A stretch of 64,000 nt of DNA from Owenia fusiformis (taxonomy: Eukaryota > Annelida > Polychaeta > Sabellida > Oweniidae): positions 25,406,822-25,470,821 of the forward strand of contig CAIIXF020000008.1 in the NCBI GenBank assembly GCA_903813345.2, in the 5' to 3' direction. The position numbers and the translations under genes were made by a program. Positions within the stretch are counted from its first letter, which is position 1, and each line of letters opens with the position of its first letter. This document shows, piece after piece, positions 50,088-63,500 of this stretch. Below the pieces are notes generated by a model, which was not told the origin of the DNA, did not search any database, and saw nothing but the letters and a program-made list of their open reading frames with translations.

Positions 50088-50574
50088 CACTGGTGATCCA
50101 CTCGATTACGCTGGAACCGTTTCGGTAACAAAATGGCGGGACGTCGAAGGTACGATTTTTCTTTTTTCCTTATTTCACACGTTGTAGGCAGAATTCCCAC
50201 GACATTTTTATCACAAACGTGTATCAGTATCATATGTTTAAGAAACACATTTGCGAACAAATAGTTCAGAAGACGACGGAATCGTCGATTTAATTCCTCA
50301 CTTCGAAAAACGGTTAAGGTCTACCCTTTTAACCCCTACCGTTTATGTAACTTAAGTGAGGAATTGAATCGACGATTCTGTTGTCTTCTGAGCTATTTTT
50401 TCGCAAACACGTACATTTTCTAAAACATATGATACTGATACACATTTGTGAGAAAAAATGTCGTGGGGATTCTGCCTACGACGCGTGAAATAAGGAAAAA
50501 AGAAAAATCGTACAATGGACGTTCTGACATTTTGTTACCGAAACGAACCGTAACCAGCGAGCGGATCACCAGTG
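50088..50574. mobile_element. Complete 487-bp foldback element with 5-bp target duplication
   Basis: The element starts CACTGGTGATCC and ends GGATCACCAGTG, and its two halves are nearly reverse-complementary along almost the whole length (blocks TTTCGGTAACAAAATG, TTTTTCCTTATTTCAC, CAGTATCATATGTTT, GAATCGTCGATT, CTTTTAACCCCTACCGTTTA, each with its mirror). The direct repeat ACTGT lies at 50083-50087 and 50575-50579. There is no coding capacity, so a transposase must be supplied elsewhere. A 5-bp duplication with ends starting CAC is typical of Transib/RAG-like transposases; that assignment is an inference. Confidence 0.9.
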
Positions 50575-51394
50575 ACTGTACGTGTACAATTTCATGGAGT
50601 CACATATGTTTACCACTGGAATGATATCTCCAGAATTTTTATATTGTTTACTTTATCATTATACTGCTCATCGTTTTATCTTTATGACCAGTAGCCAATT
50701 CAGTACATATAGTCAGTGATTCTGATTCTGCAGATTCTGTAAATGAATTTTATTCCATTTACCATGGACTTGAAATCCCTACACAGAAAACTTTGAGCAG
50801 TCATAAAAAATTCAATTCACAAGTCATTTCTAGACATTGATCAATCAAGAAATAATAACAAACTGCGTTTAAACTAGTAAATCAGAATTTCATTTTATAT
50901 ATTTTCATCCCTTACCAAATATCGTAAATGGATGTCAAAGATCCATTCTTGATGAGTAATTTTTAATATTACCCATCTCAATTAAAAAAAGATCGACATA
51001 AATATTAAATATATGTTGCCTTAAAACCAAGTGACAATAAAAATGTCATATTTTTGAGTATGTTCAGTGCCTTTCTATCGTGATGTTTGATCCTCACAGT
51101 TAAAGTGAATTACGTAGACAACTTGTCAATCAAACCTATTGATTTGGAGATATAGAATAAATCATTGGATGGTATGTTCCAACCAATATCGCTGGCCGTT
51201 GCTTATATCGAGACTTTTGAGTGTTTCAAAATGTTTAGTTTGTACAATTGATTTTTCAAAATTTCATTTCCAATCACATAGGATTGCAAAATGGTGTAGA
51301 GATTCACCTGGTCTGCAATCAAAGGTCAATACAGAACAATACAAACATCAAACGTTCGGTCATTGTGAGTGCAATTAAAACTATCTTCCATTTA

Positions 51395-51534
51395 TGCCTG
51401 GGTCACATTTGCTCCGATCCATCGGCCGGCGCCCGGCCGATTGAGTGTTTTGTTCAATATCGTATTCAATTTTGAACAAAATACTCAATCGCCCGGGCGC
51501 CGTAGTGAAAATCGGAGCAAATGTGACCAAGGCA
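51395..51534. mobile_element. 140-bp hairpin MITE flanked by TTA
   Basis: The termini TGCCTGGGTCACATTTGC and GCAAATGTGACCAAGGCA form part of a 24-bp TIR with one mismatch. The inner GGCCGGCGCCCGGCCGATTG / CAATCGCCCGGGCGCC and GAGTGTTTTGTTCAA / TTGAACAAAATACTC segments also pair, so the whole element folds on itself. TTA occurs directly on both sides (51392-51394 and 51535-51537), the target size typical of PIF/Harbinger elements. Confidence 0.85.
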
Positions 51535-53085
51535 TTATTCAGACATTGATATCCTTTTAATATTTACATTTATTTTCAATTTTTTGGCTGATTGGGGTGT
51601 ATCGATACTATCATTACACCTCGGGGCCCTCCAGCTGGATACTTACATAATAACCCACTTTCAGAGAGAACCCCGTTGACGTAATTAGCAAACAACATTG
51701 GTAATTAAACAATTAAATGGAGAAACAGCACAGTTTGGCTCTGAGCTTACAAGAAAAAATATCATTTTAGTAAATTGTTAAATTGCATTAGAACATCTGT
51801 AGGAAAGTAGGATTTGTTTTTACAAACTCAACCCAAATGGGATTAAATTTTATTTCTGTGCATACCTATACATTGTCCACTAATTACTGATTGGCAGGAT
51901 TAAGGTAAGCTGTTGTAATACAACATTTACACGTAGTTTATTGTTTGCATTCTGGTTCATATATATGCGAGCTTGAATGGGAACCTCATTAACACTTTAA
52001 TTTGAACCTTAATAAGTTAACACAATAGTCAGTCACGGAATAGGAAGAGAACCAGAAAGAAACAATTGAGTGAATAACTCACATATTCGAAGAAAAGAAG
52101 GACAAATCTCAAGGCTATAGAGAAACTTGCGACTGATGAATAGGAACTTATAGATTATAACATGTTGGGATACCAAGGAACAGAGAAGTTGGGAGGTAAG
52201 TTGAAACTGTTTTGCTGATATGTACATTTTTATAGGAACATTGTCTTTTAACAGATGCATGGTAGCACATTTACTGAGATCTATCTATTCATAACACGTT
52301 CACGAGTGTATCATAGATTATATTCATTTACAACGAAAGAACCAATTCCAACAATCAAATAAGTGTAAATTTCCTAAGGATTTGACGATGATTGCAATTT
52401 GTAAGTGATCCCAAACTTGGTTCATAATTGCAATTACTCTTTGTGATTGTATGTTTAAATATTATGAGGATTGACAGTAGGAATATGATCGAGTTATCCA
52501 CTTGACCCTTGCGTCTAAAATCTGAAGAGATTTGATTCTTTGAATTATCGTTGGTGTTTGTTGATTCTCTATCTGTTTTTCCTGATAACCTATTTAAGAT
52601 TTTTAAAAACTTGTATTGGATTTTGAATATTCAAAATCCGTATTGAGTGAATAGTATGAACTCCATGGATGATTGAATTAGATCTTGTTTTTTAACTCAA
52701 CAATTTTGAACTCATTTTTGCCAGTACAACTTTGACGCCAACACAAGGTGGCAGAAAGTGAATGCTTCATTATTTATAGACCCCCCATCAGCAACGTGCT
52801 ATCTCATGGACCGAAAATATAATTTAACCTTAGGGGCCAATTACCTAATTAACAATCTGTTCTCCCCATAGTTTGAACATTGTTATCTGAAACAATGTTT
52901 GTTTCATAGAGATCTAACGTTGACTGTTTTGTATAGACATTGTTTGGATCTTTGTTAAACTTTTGATCAAAAAATCTATGGCCAAACTTTCGGATGAATA
53001 ACAAATATCCATTTTAAAAACAATAAGTGATTGCACGTTAATAATATCATACTCCTCATTTTCTTCATTTTCAGACAATCAACAC

Positions 53086-55948
53086 ATGTCCAGCAACTGG
53101 CTTCCTCAGCCAAACTCTTGGCGCCCAACAATGGATAGCGCAGTCGGCATGCCCCTCGCACAACCCCACGGCTTGGAACACAATACTGCACAATCAATTC
53201 CGCCACAACCATTTGCATTCACTGGCGTTATATACCCACCGTATGCAGGGACATCTCAAATGGGGAACATGCTCCCGACATCAAATGGTATCTCACAATC
53301 TAATGGGTACCCCATACAGCCAAGTGGATACGGAGGTATGGGTTCTTATGGAGGGGCCTACTCAATGGGATATGGACTGCCCAACGACTTAAAACAAGAG
53401 CGAAAGACACACCAAAACCAAGATATTCCATCACCATCTAAGACATATACAGATCTGTCTCAAAACCAAGGTCACCCATCAAACTTGGACAAAGTCGCAA
53501 ATCGTAAGGTGAACAATTGTGCTTCGTACCCATTTGAAAAGATATCAATGGGATCTGATAAGACTGACTCCGACAGCGACCATAGCACTCCATCCACATT
53601 TAGCAGCATAAACCTGAAAGAAAACGTTGGGTCTCCGTTCAGTGATCTGTCCAGAGAAGATACACCCACCTCTTCCGAACTCAACTGGATGCCATGTGAA
53701 GATTGGAAACCACACGCGCTTCAGCAGCAAGCTCCAAATAATGCAGCATATGACAGAGGTATCAACCAAGGAGGTTATCAGGATTACGATATGAGCGCCA
53801 GTGGACATATGAATCTCCAAACTCGTAAGACAGCAAAACCAAAAGCAACGAGAATGATTGGTGATATGGGTAAGTCCATTCCCAAACAAATTGATCAGTT
53901 TTGAGTAACACATAATTTCCCGATTATACAATCAAGATGGCAACAATTTTCGTATGATATCCTTTGCAATTTGGCTTGTATCTTTATTCATTAGAGGCCT
54001 GGTAAGTATGATACAAATTACGATTCAGAAAGATGTCTCATTGTATACTTATAAATACATCTCATATCATGTTGCTTTTACCTCTTGCAGAAATTCCGAA
54101 GAGGGATCGCCTTAGCTACACGAGATATCAACTTGAGCTGATGGTGGGCATATACAAGGAAGTTGACTACCCAAACAAAGTCCAGAAACATCTCATTGCT
54201 AAACGCGTTGGAATTTCCAAAGATCAAGTTAAGGTATGCAAGCATAAACTAAATTTTAGTTCGTATTTTCACTATATGACAGTAAAAGTCCCCCGGGTAA
54301 ATGTCAAATTAAGAAAGAAACAGCCTTGGTACCAAGCTAGTATATCTACGTACTAGATATCCTGTATTTAGGTTATTACAAATAAGTTAATTATTTAAAC
54401 ATTGCCACGATATTGGAATACATCTGTTATAACATAATTGGAGTTGTTCACGCTTAATGTTTCTTCTAATAAACTGCTTCATTGACATCAGCAAAGCAAT
54501 ACTAAAAGAGCCGAAATCACATGTAAACTATCTATGTTCTATGAATCCCTATTAAATTGGCGTTGCCTATTTTACAGATTTGGTTCCAAAACAGACGGCG
54601 CCGTGAATTGATCGCCAAACAACATCCTGATTCTGCAGATGCCCGTCGTAAACAGGCTAAGGACGAGGAAGAGGAACTTCGTAGGGTCAATCCAGTTGTA
54701 ACTCAGGACATTATTGACTGTGTAGTAAAGGAACTTCAAGCCCATGAAGAGGTTGCCACGGGCAAGCAAAAAATGAAAAGGAAACCTGCAGTTTCTGCAA
54801 ATATTACGGAGGCTAAGAGTGAAGCAAAACACAACAATCATATTATTAGTGATTACATACCTAATGGTCAAACTTTTCAAAGCTCGCATGGCCAATATGC
54901 TCACAATTTGAGCGTTCCAAATACGTATTTAGATTCTGATCACACAAGTAACGGCGGATTTGAAATAAACACTAATATAGCTAATCCTCCAAACAAAGTG
55001 AGCCTCAATCGTACCCCAATCAAGACACCACCTCCAAACGACAAACAAGTTCAGAGAAAACGTCCTGCTGATGAACCTTCCGTGAAATCATCCATCCCAC
55101 GCACACCTGATAAATCCTATACTGTCTATGTCCCAAATTCTAAGAAACAGAAACAAAATGAAGAGGAGTACGAGAAATCCCAGAAAGATGGCGCCACAAA
55201 TAAAACCAAGCCTGGATTCTGCCCTCCTAATATGGTTGCCCCGCGTGGTGGAGAATTGAACAAAGCGTTGCTGGGACTTATTGAATCGTCAGTAACCTCA
55301 GCTCCCTCTACTTACTCAACAACAGCCCCATCTGCCAGTAGAACCACGAGCGTTAGCTCAGATTGTAGCGTTGGTTCATCCCCTAGAAAGCCTTGTATGT
55401 CATCTAGAGCCTTCACAGGCCAGTCTCCAGACCCAAAGGCTTATCTTGGAAATGCCAGACACCACCCCCGAAACGTCAAAACAGAGCCGGAAGAGCCTGC
55501 AAAATCACCACTCAATTATTCAACCGCTGACTCCAATGGTGTTTCCCCAAAACAACTTTACTTCGGATCCCCAGAATCAGATGGTAGTGCCATCCGCCAA
55601 ATATCACCTGTAGCAGACACTTACAATAATCACCTGTCAATTGACGTGCCTGAAATCAAATCTGGCCTTGGAAATACCAAACACCATTTATTAAACCAAG
55701 GGAACGGTGGTGTTGGACAAGTCGCCCATGCGGCTGCCAATGGATATGATTCAGGACTATTGATGGTTTCTCCTTTAGCAAGATCAAAATCTATATCTCC
55801 TCCATTTGTTTCCCAGTCTAGCGTCCAGCCCGGGGTATTGCCTTATATGGGGTATACCACTGCTGCTCCCTGGATGCACCCAGCAACGTCAATTCAACCA
55901 CAGATGGCATATAATAACATTACACGATCCGAACAACATATTGTTTAA
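53086..55948 (+). CDS. Homeobox transcription factor, PRD-like by intron position
   Basis: Complete 765-residue model in three exons: 53086-53869, 54091-54233, 54578-55948. The homeodomain spans residues 264-323. It keeps the core of helix 3, QVKIWFQNRRRRE (Gln50, Asn51, Arg53), and has the unusual helix 1/loop LSYTRYQLELMVGIYKEVDY with Tyr8, Met16 and Tyr20 in place of the usual Phe8, Leu16 and Phe20. The exon 2/3 junction falls exactly between homeodomain residues 46 and 47, the conserved intron site of many PRD-class genes. No paired domain, octapeptide or OAR motif is seen. The N-terminal 260 residues are Gln/Gly/Ser/Pro-rich; the C-terminal 440 residues are low-complexity with a Ser/Thr-rich block (SSVTSAPSTYSTTAPSASR) and a possible sumoylation site VKTEPEEP. 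Expected role: sequence-specific DNA-binding regulator in the nucleus. I cannot name the orthologue. An AATAAA lies at 56228. Confidence 0.9.
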
Positions 55949-57570
55949 TATTATATAGAATAGAGATACTTCAACACTTCAACATCTTAACATATACACT
56001 GTGATATAAATGGAAATTGTTAACTGCTCAGTTTACTCAGTCAAATGCTCAAATAACGTGTAAATAATAAAACGTGTAAAAATGTACATGATCTCATTGA
56101 AGGCAGAAATCTCAAAAGGTTCGATTATTGTCAATTCAGTTTCATAATTTTAGTTTTTCTATTTATATATTTATGTATATATGTGTCCTGACTTATATTA
56201 TATGTAAATATTAATAATTCAAGTTGTAATAAATACTGGACTGGTAGTCAACACAATTGTTTTGTTTTAAAATATTGTCAAAGCTGTAGCATATATCCCT
56301 TTACATGTATACGGTTACGGTTACAGCTTCCACATCAATACCTAACTTGAAGTACTTGATTCTGATTGGTCAAAGAGCGGTCAATAGTAACTTACAAAAT
56401 GTGAACTTTCATTGATTATAGAAATCTATCTAATTGAAACCCCTTGATCAGTCTAATAAAAAACTTCGTACCACTCTACATTATCATACATCATCATACT
56501 GTATACGTCATTTTTGTAGATGTTTTTCATCAAATTGTGTTGTAATGCTGTGTTTATATTTGATACTGCAACAATGATATTTTGACAACGCCCACCTTTT
56601 CTACAATTTCTATGGAGTAGTGCTCTAATAAGTTAATCTGACAATGTCTAAAAATTATACCTAATATTTTACAACGGCACAAAGGTCGATAGATGTTTTT
56701 AAAATGCAAACAATGCATGTGCTTCATGGATATGTAATCTTTATTAGAGGCTACTACCATAAACCACCATGAGATATATTCTGTTTAAACTCGGAAATGA
56801 TAAAATGTGCTGACTCGGCTCTTTTGAGCCTGATTCACAAGCTGTCACCAATAAATTTTTACATTTCTGCCCCCTGCAAAGATTTGATCAGTTTGAATCC
56901 ATGTGATCTGGTCAAATCTCGACTTGGCCGTAGACCTAGTTAATGGCTCAATGGTATTTATTGATCCTGTATTATGACAGTGTTATTTGAATATACAAAA
57001 GTAAAAGTGAATATTTTTAATTCATGTCACTTCTCGGATTTTGATATACAAATACTTTATTTCATTACTCCAATGATTCTGCATTGTACCAAGCTACTAT
57101 TATTAAAATACATTTCAAATCATTTTAACTATTGAGGAATCTGTTGCCTTCAAATGATTGATTGGACGAGGCAATGCAATGCTGTCGTTCAGTCCTTGTT
57201 TATTGAATTCAAACATTATTCATTATAAGCAATCTAGCGTTTTATTTTGTGTAACGCATCTTTCTATAAAAATGAACAACGAAAAAATGAACAGCGAATA
57301 ACATTCAGAGACGTTTCCATGACATTTAGCCCAGATTCAAATTTGAATTGAATTCTTGGGTGTGGTCGGCACCATTCTTAGACTAGCCTAATGGCGATAA
57401 CTCTACGTATAGCGACCCGGTAAGTGATTAGGCCTATATTTTAGACGTCATGCAAATATTGATTTTCAGTAACAGATGATCCCCATTTTTCCTGATTTAA
57501 TATTTGAAACGAGTACCTAAATTGCTTTTCTCTTTTCCCGTGTATATATTATTTCTTCATTTTCAGCAAA
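55949..57570. other. Intergenic region, homeobox 3' UTR and FReD promoter
   Basis: It contains the probable homeobox 3' UTR with AATAAA at 56228-56233. An acceptor (CTTCATTTTCAG ending at 57566) four bases before the FReD start codon implies a 5' UTR intron. Nothing else supported. Confidence 0.55.
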
Positions 57571-60500
57571 ATGGTGCCATACATAGTGTTTGGATTTATT
57601 TTACTTCTTTTGCGGATTGATGGAGCATCTTCTGCTTGTGGTAAGTTAAATACGTCGCACATAAATGGATTAAGTTTATTCTTTCTTTATGGTATTTGTT
57701 GAGGATCATTCGTCATTTCTTATTTGTTACATTTGTTTTATCATTTGATTTGCATTTCGTTTGTATCATATTTTGACGAGTAGGATTCGATCTTAACTTT
57801 TTAACATATGCTTTTATATTGACACGTAGTGTGTGTAGATATATTCAAAAGTCGATCAACTTTTAGGCCTTAACTTAATGCACAATTGTCTCAATGGTGA
57901 TTTATACACGCGGCATTGTGAATTGAATTATGGTCCGATTGGCCATGAAACAAATGGAAACTGGACCATATCATCTGTTAAGATCTTTAAATAATTCCAG
58001 TTTCTGTTTGTTTCAGAACCACCAGGGTTAACAACATGGTCACCTTACAATATGTGGATAGGTTCGGGAGATGGTTCTGATATTAGTAAGTCGATTATCG
58101 GATGTTGACATTTTGACTGGGAATAGTAAAATTAGATGATTTGCGTGAAATACTTCTAACCCAATATGTCATAATTTACCATTCAAAATATAAAATCTCA
58201 TGATATTTCATCAAAATGGATTTAATGTGTTCAAATTATCATTCTCATTACCAAGTAAGAATGAGGTTGAGTAAAAACAAAATATACTGAATAAGACGCA
58301 TATTGAATTAACTGATGAATCTTATACGATAAATGAATAATGACATAATACTTCTTTATATAACACTGGTGATCCACTCGATTACGCTGGAACCGTTTCG
58401 GTAACAAAATGTCGGAACGTCGAAGGTACGATTTTGCTTTTTTCCTTATTTCACACGTTATAGGCAGAATTCCCACGACATTTTTATCACAAACGTGTAT
58501 AAGTATCATATGTTTAAGAAAATGTACACATTTGCGAACAAATAGTTCAGAAGACAACGGAATCGTCGATTTAATTCCTCACTTAAGTTACATAAACGGT
58601 ATTTCAAAAAAACAGTTAAGAGCTGCACTTTTAACCCCTACCGTTTATACCAGCGTAAATCGAGCGGATCGCCAGTGTATAAGATAGTTCAGATCATTCT
58701 TTCAGACATAATTGTTTGAACTACAAGTTCGATATTTGTATGAACATAGAAAACTTATATGTATGATTACTGATTGACACGGAATACTTGAGCATTTGTT
58801 ATATCTTGCTGACATGCCAACAAATCATTTGACCATGAATGTTATTCGACATACATTGTCAAGGGGTCATTGTTCTTTTTGTGTGGTTGTGCTTGCCCTG
58901 CAACTTTGTGTCATCTTTGCTATCTTTACGTTTTCAACTTCAGGTGAATGTTGCCCTCCATCTAATATCAGAGTAGAATCCAGCATATGTCTCAGTGAAT
59001 GCTTTGATTGGAAGACATCATTCTCTGAGCAGGACAGTAAAATAAAATCAACCGTGGAGTTACTAGAAACATTCAATACAAATTTTGGTGATTTAAGAAC
59101 TGAGCTCACCAGCCAAATTGATGATCTTAACACTATGACATCTCAAATTCAAAGTCAAATTGATTTTCAAAATGAGGCTGAAGAAGGAATTGATGAACAA
59201 ATTGAAGTGCTTGCTGATGTTCGTGAAGTTTTAGAAAACAACAGTCTCTCTTTGTCTCTAACATTAGATGAAATAGAATCAGACGAAGTTTCTAACATGG
59301 AAGAGGAAAATGAAAACCAGGATGTTCTCACATCTACGTGTCAACAGATGTCTTTTAATTATACCAACAAACTTTCAACACACTTTAATGCATTGGGGGA
59401 TTTTCTCACGATTTTGAACACATCGACAGTATTAACATCCTCAGAAACCATTGAAAAATTGGAAACTGCTTCAGAACTTTACGATTCTCTTATGGCAGCA
59501 GTTACAACTGAGAATAACGGACAAGTGAAAAGGTTGGAGGTCTTATCTAAGAGAGCGAAGGTAGGCATGTTCAATAAAGACGGATGCAATGTCCAAGACA
59601 GTAAAGGTAGGCATGTTCAATAAAGACGGATGCAATGTCCAAGACAGTAAAGGTAGGCATGTTCAATAAAGACGGATGCAATGTCCAAGACAGTAAAGGT
59701 AGGTATGTTCAATAAAGACGGATGCAATGTCCAAGACAGTAAAGGTAGGTATGTTCAATAAAGACGGATGCAATGTCCAAGACAGTAAAGGTAGGCATGT
59801 TCAATAAAGACGGATGCAATGTCCAAGACAGTAAAGGTAGGTATGTTCAATAAATACGGATGAAATGTCTAAGAGAAGACAGTAAAGGTAGGCATGTTCA
59901 ATAAAGACGGATGTAATGTCCAAGACAGTAAAGGTAGGCATGTTCAATAAAGACGGATGCAATGTCCAAGACAGTAAAGGTAGGTATGTTCAATAAAGAC
60001 GGATGCAATGTCCAAGACAGTAAGGGTAGGCATGTTCAATTAAGACGGATGCAATGTCCAGGACAGTAAAGGTCTTCATTTTTCAAGGACGGATGCAATG
60101 TCCAAGACAGTAAAGGTAGGCATGTTCAATAAAGACGGATGCAATGTCCAAGACAGTAAAGGTAGGTACTGTATGTTCAATAAAGACGGATGAAATGTCC
60201 AAGACAGTAAAGGTAGGCACTGTATGTTCAATAAAGACGGATGAAATGTCCAAGATAGTAAAAGTAGGCATGTTCAATAAAGACGGATGCAATGTCCAAG
60301 ACAGTAAAGGTAGGCATGTTCAATAAAGACGGATGCAATGTCCAAGACAGTAAAGGTAGGTATGTTCAATAAAGACGGATGAAATGTCCAAGACAGTAAA
60401 GGTAGGTATGTTCAATAAAGACGGATGCAATGTCCAAGACAGTAACGGTAGGTAAGTTCAATAAAGACGGATGCAATGTCCAAGACAGTAAAGGTAGGCA

Positions 60501-63500
60501 TGTTCAATAAAGACGGATGCAATGTCCAAGACAGTAAAGGTAGGTATGTTCAATAAATACGGATGAAATGTCCAAGACAGTAAAGGTAGGTATGTTCAAT
60601 AAAGACGGATGCAATGTCCAAGACAGTAAAGGTAGGTATGTTCAATAAAGACGGATGAAATGTCCAAGACAGTAAAGGTAGGTATGTTCAATAAAGACGG
60701 ATGAAATGTCCAAGACAGTAACGGTAGGCAAGTTCAATAAAGACGGATGCAATGTCCAAGACAGTAAAGGTAGGCATGTTCAATAAAGATGGATGCAATG
60801 TCCAAGACAGTAAAGGTAGGTATGTTCAATAAAGACGGATGCAATGTCCAAGACAGTAAAGGTAGGCATGTTCAAGACGGATGCAATGTCCAAGACAGTA
60901 AAGGTCTTCATTTTTCAAGGACGGATGCAATGTCCAAGATAGTAAAGGTACGCATTTTTAATAAGGACAGATGCAATGTTCAAGATGGTAAAGGTCTACG
61001 CATTTACAATAAGGACGGGTGCAATTGTCAAATAGAACACATCTAGGCATGTTCAGTAAGGACGCCGGGGTGCAATTATAAAAAATACCTCGCTCTCTTT
61101 AGTCCAGTGCGTCTTATTCGCATGTGTTTACTTGTGAATGATTAAATAGCGTCGGTCCTTATCACTATCATCCCGGAAGAAACCTAATATAAATAGCTTG
61201 AGGTATGCATGGACAAAAAATATACTTTAAATTTGTAAATAGGCCAACGTTTCGATAATTCCAACATTGTTTTTAAAACTCGTATTCCGTATTTCAGGAT
61301 GTCAACACGCTAGTTGACAGGGTGAATAAAAATTGTCCGGCAGGATCTGACCAAAGTAAGTAGAAACTCCCCAAAACATGAGGCCCACATGCTACTACTA
61401 ATCTTTACCGTTAATATAAGATAAATCTGGTTGTGAATTGATTATTATTGATATTTTGTTTTTTTGAACGTCTGTATGATGATTGTCGCATTTTCTTATT
61501 GCAGACGAGCAAATGGTTCACTGTTGCGCAGATATCTATACATCAACCAAAGCTGCAGGTAATACACCAACTGATGGCATCTACTCTATCGAACTTGAAG
61601 GAGAACAAGTGCAAGTCTACTGTGATATGACGACTGATGGTGGAGGCTGGACGGTAAGACGCTTTCTATATAGTCCATGGCCGTCGTTGATTATAAAGCT
61701 GGTCCACTCGCCATGCTTTTACAAATATGATTATGTTTAGACATGTTTTGAGCGAAATTTTGTACCAAATGAATAAAGTCTAAGTTTTTCCTCGTCTTTT
61801 TAGCTCACATGGTACTGCTGTCGTAATAATCGCTCACTTGTCTGTCTGTCCGTTTGTCTGTCCGTTTTCCGTCCATCTGTCTATCAACACATTGGTTGCC
61901 AATTCAAATTCCTTCGTGACAATTAATTGAAATAGTTTCACTTTTAAAATGTTTATACAGTAAGTCTTCAATTTCCCTATAAGTAACGTCTCAAAAGCTC
62001 CTTGCATTTGATCAATGGACGACCAAGTCAGGAAACACCGTGCAGTTATCTCTACTCTCTAGATACAGCAAAATCAGTTAAATTGGCCTCGGATTACCGG
62101 ATTGATATGCCTATTTTCACATGTTTGTTTCCAATGTATTATCATTTATACGTTTGAAATGTTTGAAATATTAGGTTTTCCAAAGACGAGTATCCAATGC
62201 AGAGGGTTTTGATAAAGGATGGGAAGAATATGTGAATGGATTTGGTAATCTCAATGAGAACTTCTGGATGGGTGAGTTATGGGCACTCACATGTACAGGA
62301 TGGATGCTGGAGAATAGTTTAAGTTAAATTGCATAGGCGCGCTTGGAAAGTTACAACGGGGAAGGTAATTTAGATAGAGTACCATGGGCTTTGTATATGT
62401 TCCATGAAATGATTACATCATGGTGTTTAAACCTTGTAGGACTTGAACTGATGCATTCCAAGACAAAGAGCAGCGATTATGTGCTTAGGATCGATATGGA
62501 GGCATTCGACGGCTCAAAGGCGTTCATCACGTATGATGGATTCGGCATTTCAGATGCCAGGCGAAAGTATGCATTGGATTACAGGGCAAAAGTCAATGGA
62601 ACAGTTGGTAAAAACCTAATATACTCCGTCTCTTTAGAGAGTCACCAGGTCCGTTTTTGAAACCATCGTAACTTACGATTTGGTCGCAAGTCATTGGAGA
62701 GGTAAAGCTACCGTATAAAATCCAAAACGAAACTTAAACGTATCAATCGACCCTATACAAATACATGTAGAGTTCACACATAAATAGCCGTTCAGCTCTA
62801 GTGTTTGTTTAGACTACACCATAGCTTGTAATGATTACATAGTATCCCATTGATGAAGTTCAATAGCTGGTTTTCTAATACATATTTTAAACGAGCTCGT
62901 TTCGTAAGATTATTGGAGTTAAATCATGCGTAACATACATCATCTTCTTCAGAAAGAATTATACTCTGCATCGAAATCAAAATTGCAAGGATAGTATTCA
63001 ACAGACATGAGTATAATGATTCCCGTTGATAGCAACGTGAAATTTCTAAATCTCCCGTTCTAAACACGCAACTTTGAAGTTGAACGGGTATCTGAAGTAG
63101 ACTAAAGCGATACAATCCTATGTTGATTCAATGTACTTTGCGTTTACGTATACGTTTTGAAAAACCGTATTTGCTTAACCTCTCCAGTGTTCATCAAAAC
63201 AGAGACAAATGGTTTTCTCGGAATCGTAAGTTACGATCGTACGAAAAACGAACCCCTGTACAATAGGTTCAATGAGAATGGTCGTGGCTGTATTTTGTAA
63301 AACTTGTATCTAAAATACCTAATCTATCAACCCCAATCTGAACACCTCTCAAAGTGAAGACCTTTTTTCGGTTTCATTTTTTATAATATTTCTCTTTTCA
63401 TTGTTGAAAAACCTTCTCAATCTGAGCACTTTTAGCCGGTCAGAGTGTTGTTCGGATCTATTGCTGCAGATTTTACATGAATTTCCACTCACGAAGCCAT

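Larger units (their letters stand above)
49934..53085. other. Divergent intergenic region, sphingomyelinase B / homeobox gene
   Basis: About 3.1 kb between start codons that face away from each other. It holds the complete foldback element (50088-50574) and the 140-bp hairpin (51395-51534). A pyrimidine-rich acceptor (TTCATTTTCAG ending at 53074) just before the homeobox start implies an upstream, probably non-coding, exon in this region that I could not place. Confidence 0.55.

Noticed and set aside
53545-53931. Minus-strand 128-codon frame
   Set aside because: Antisense shadow of the first homeobox coding exon; no motif.
59561-61060. Regular array that might be taken for a CRISPR
   Set aside because: Units are contiguous 46-bp direct repeats with no spacers, in an animal intron.
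62338-62370. Possible exon after ATAG reading GALGKLQRG
   Set aside because: The fibrinogen domain joins directly from WMG (exon ending 62271) to LELMHSK (exon starting 62440) in phase; the extra segment would disrupt the conserved core.
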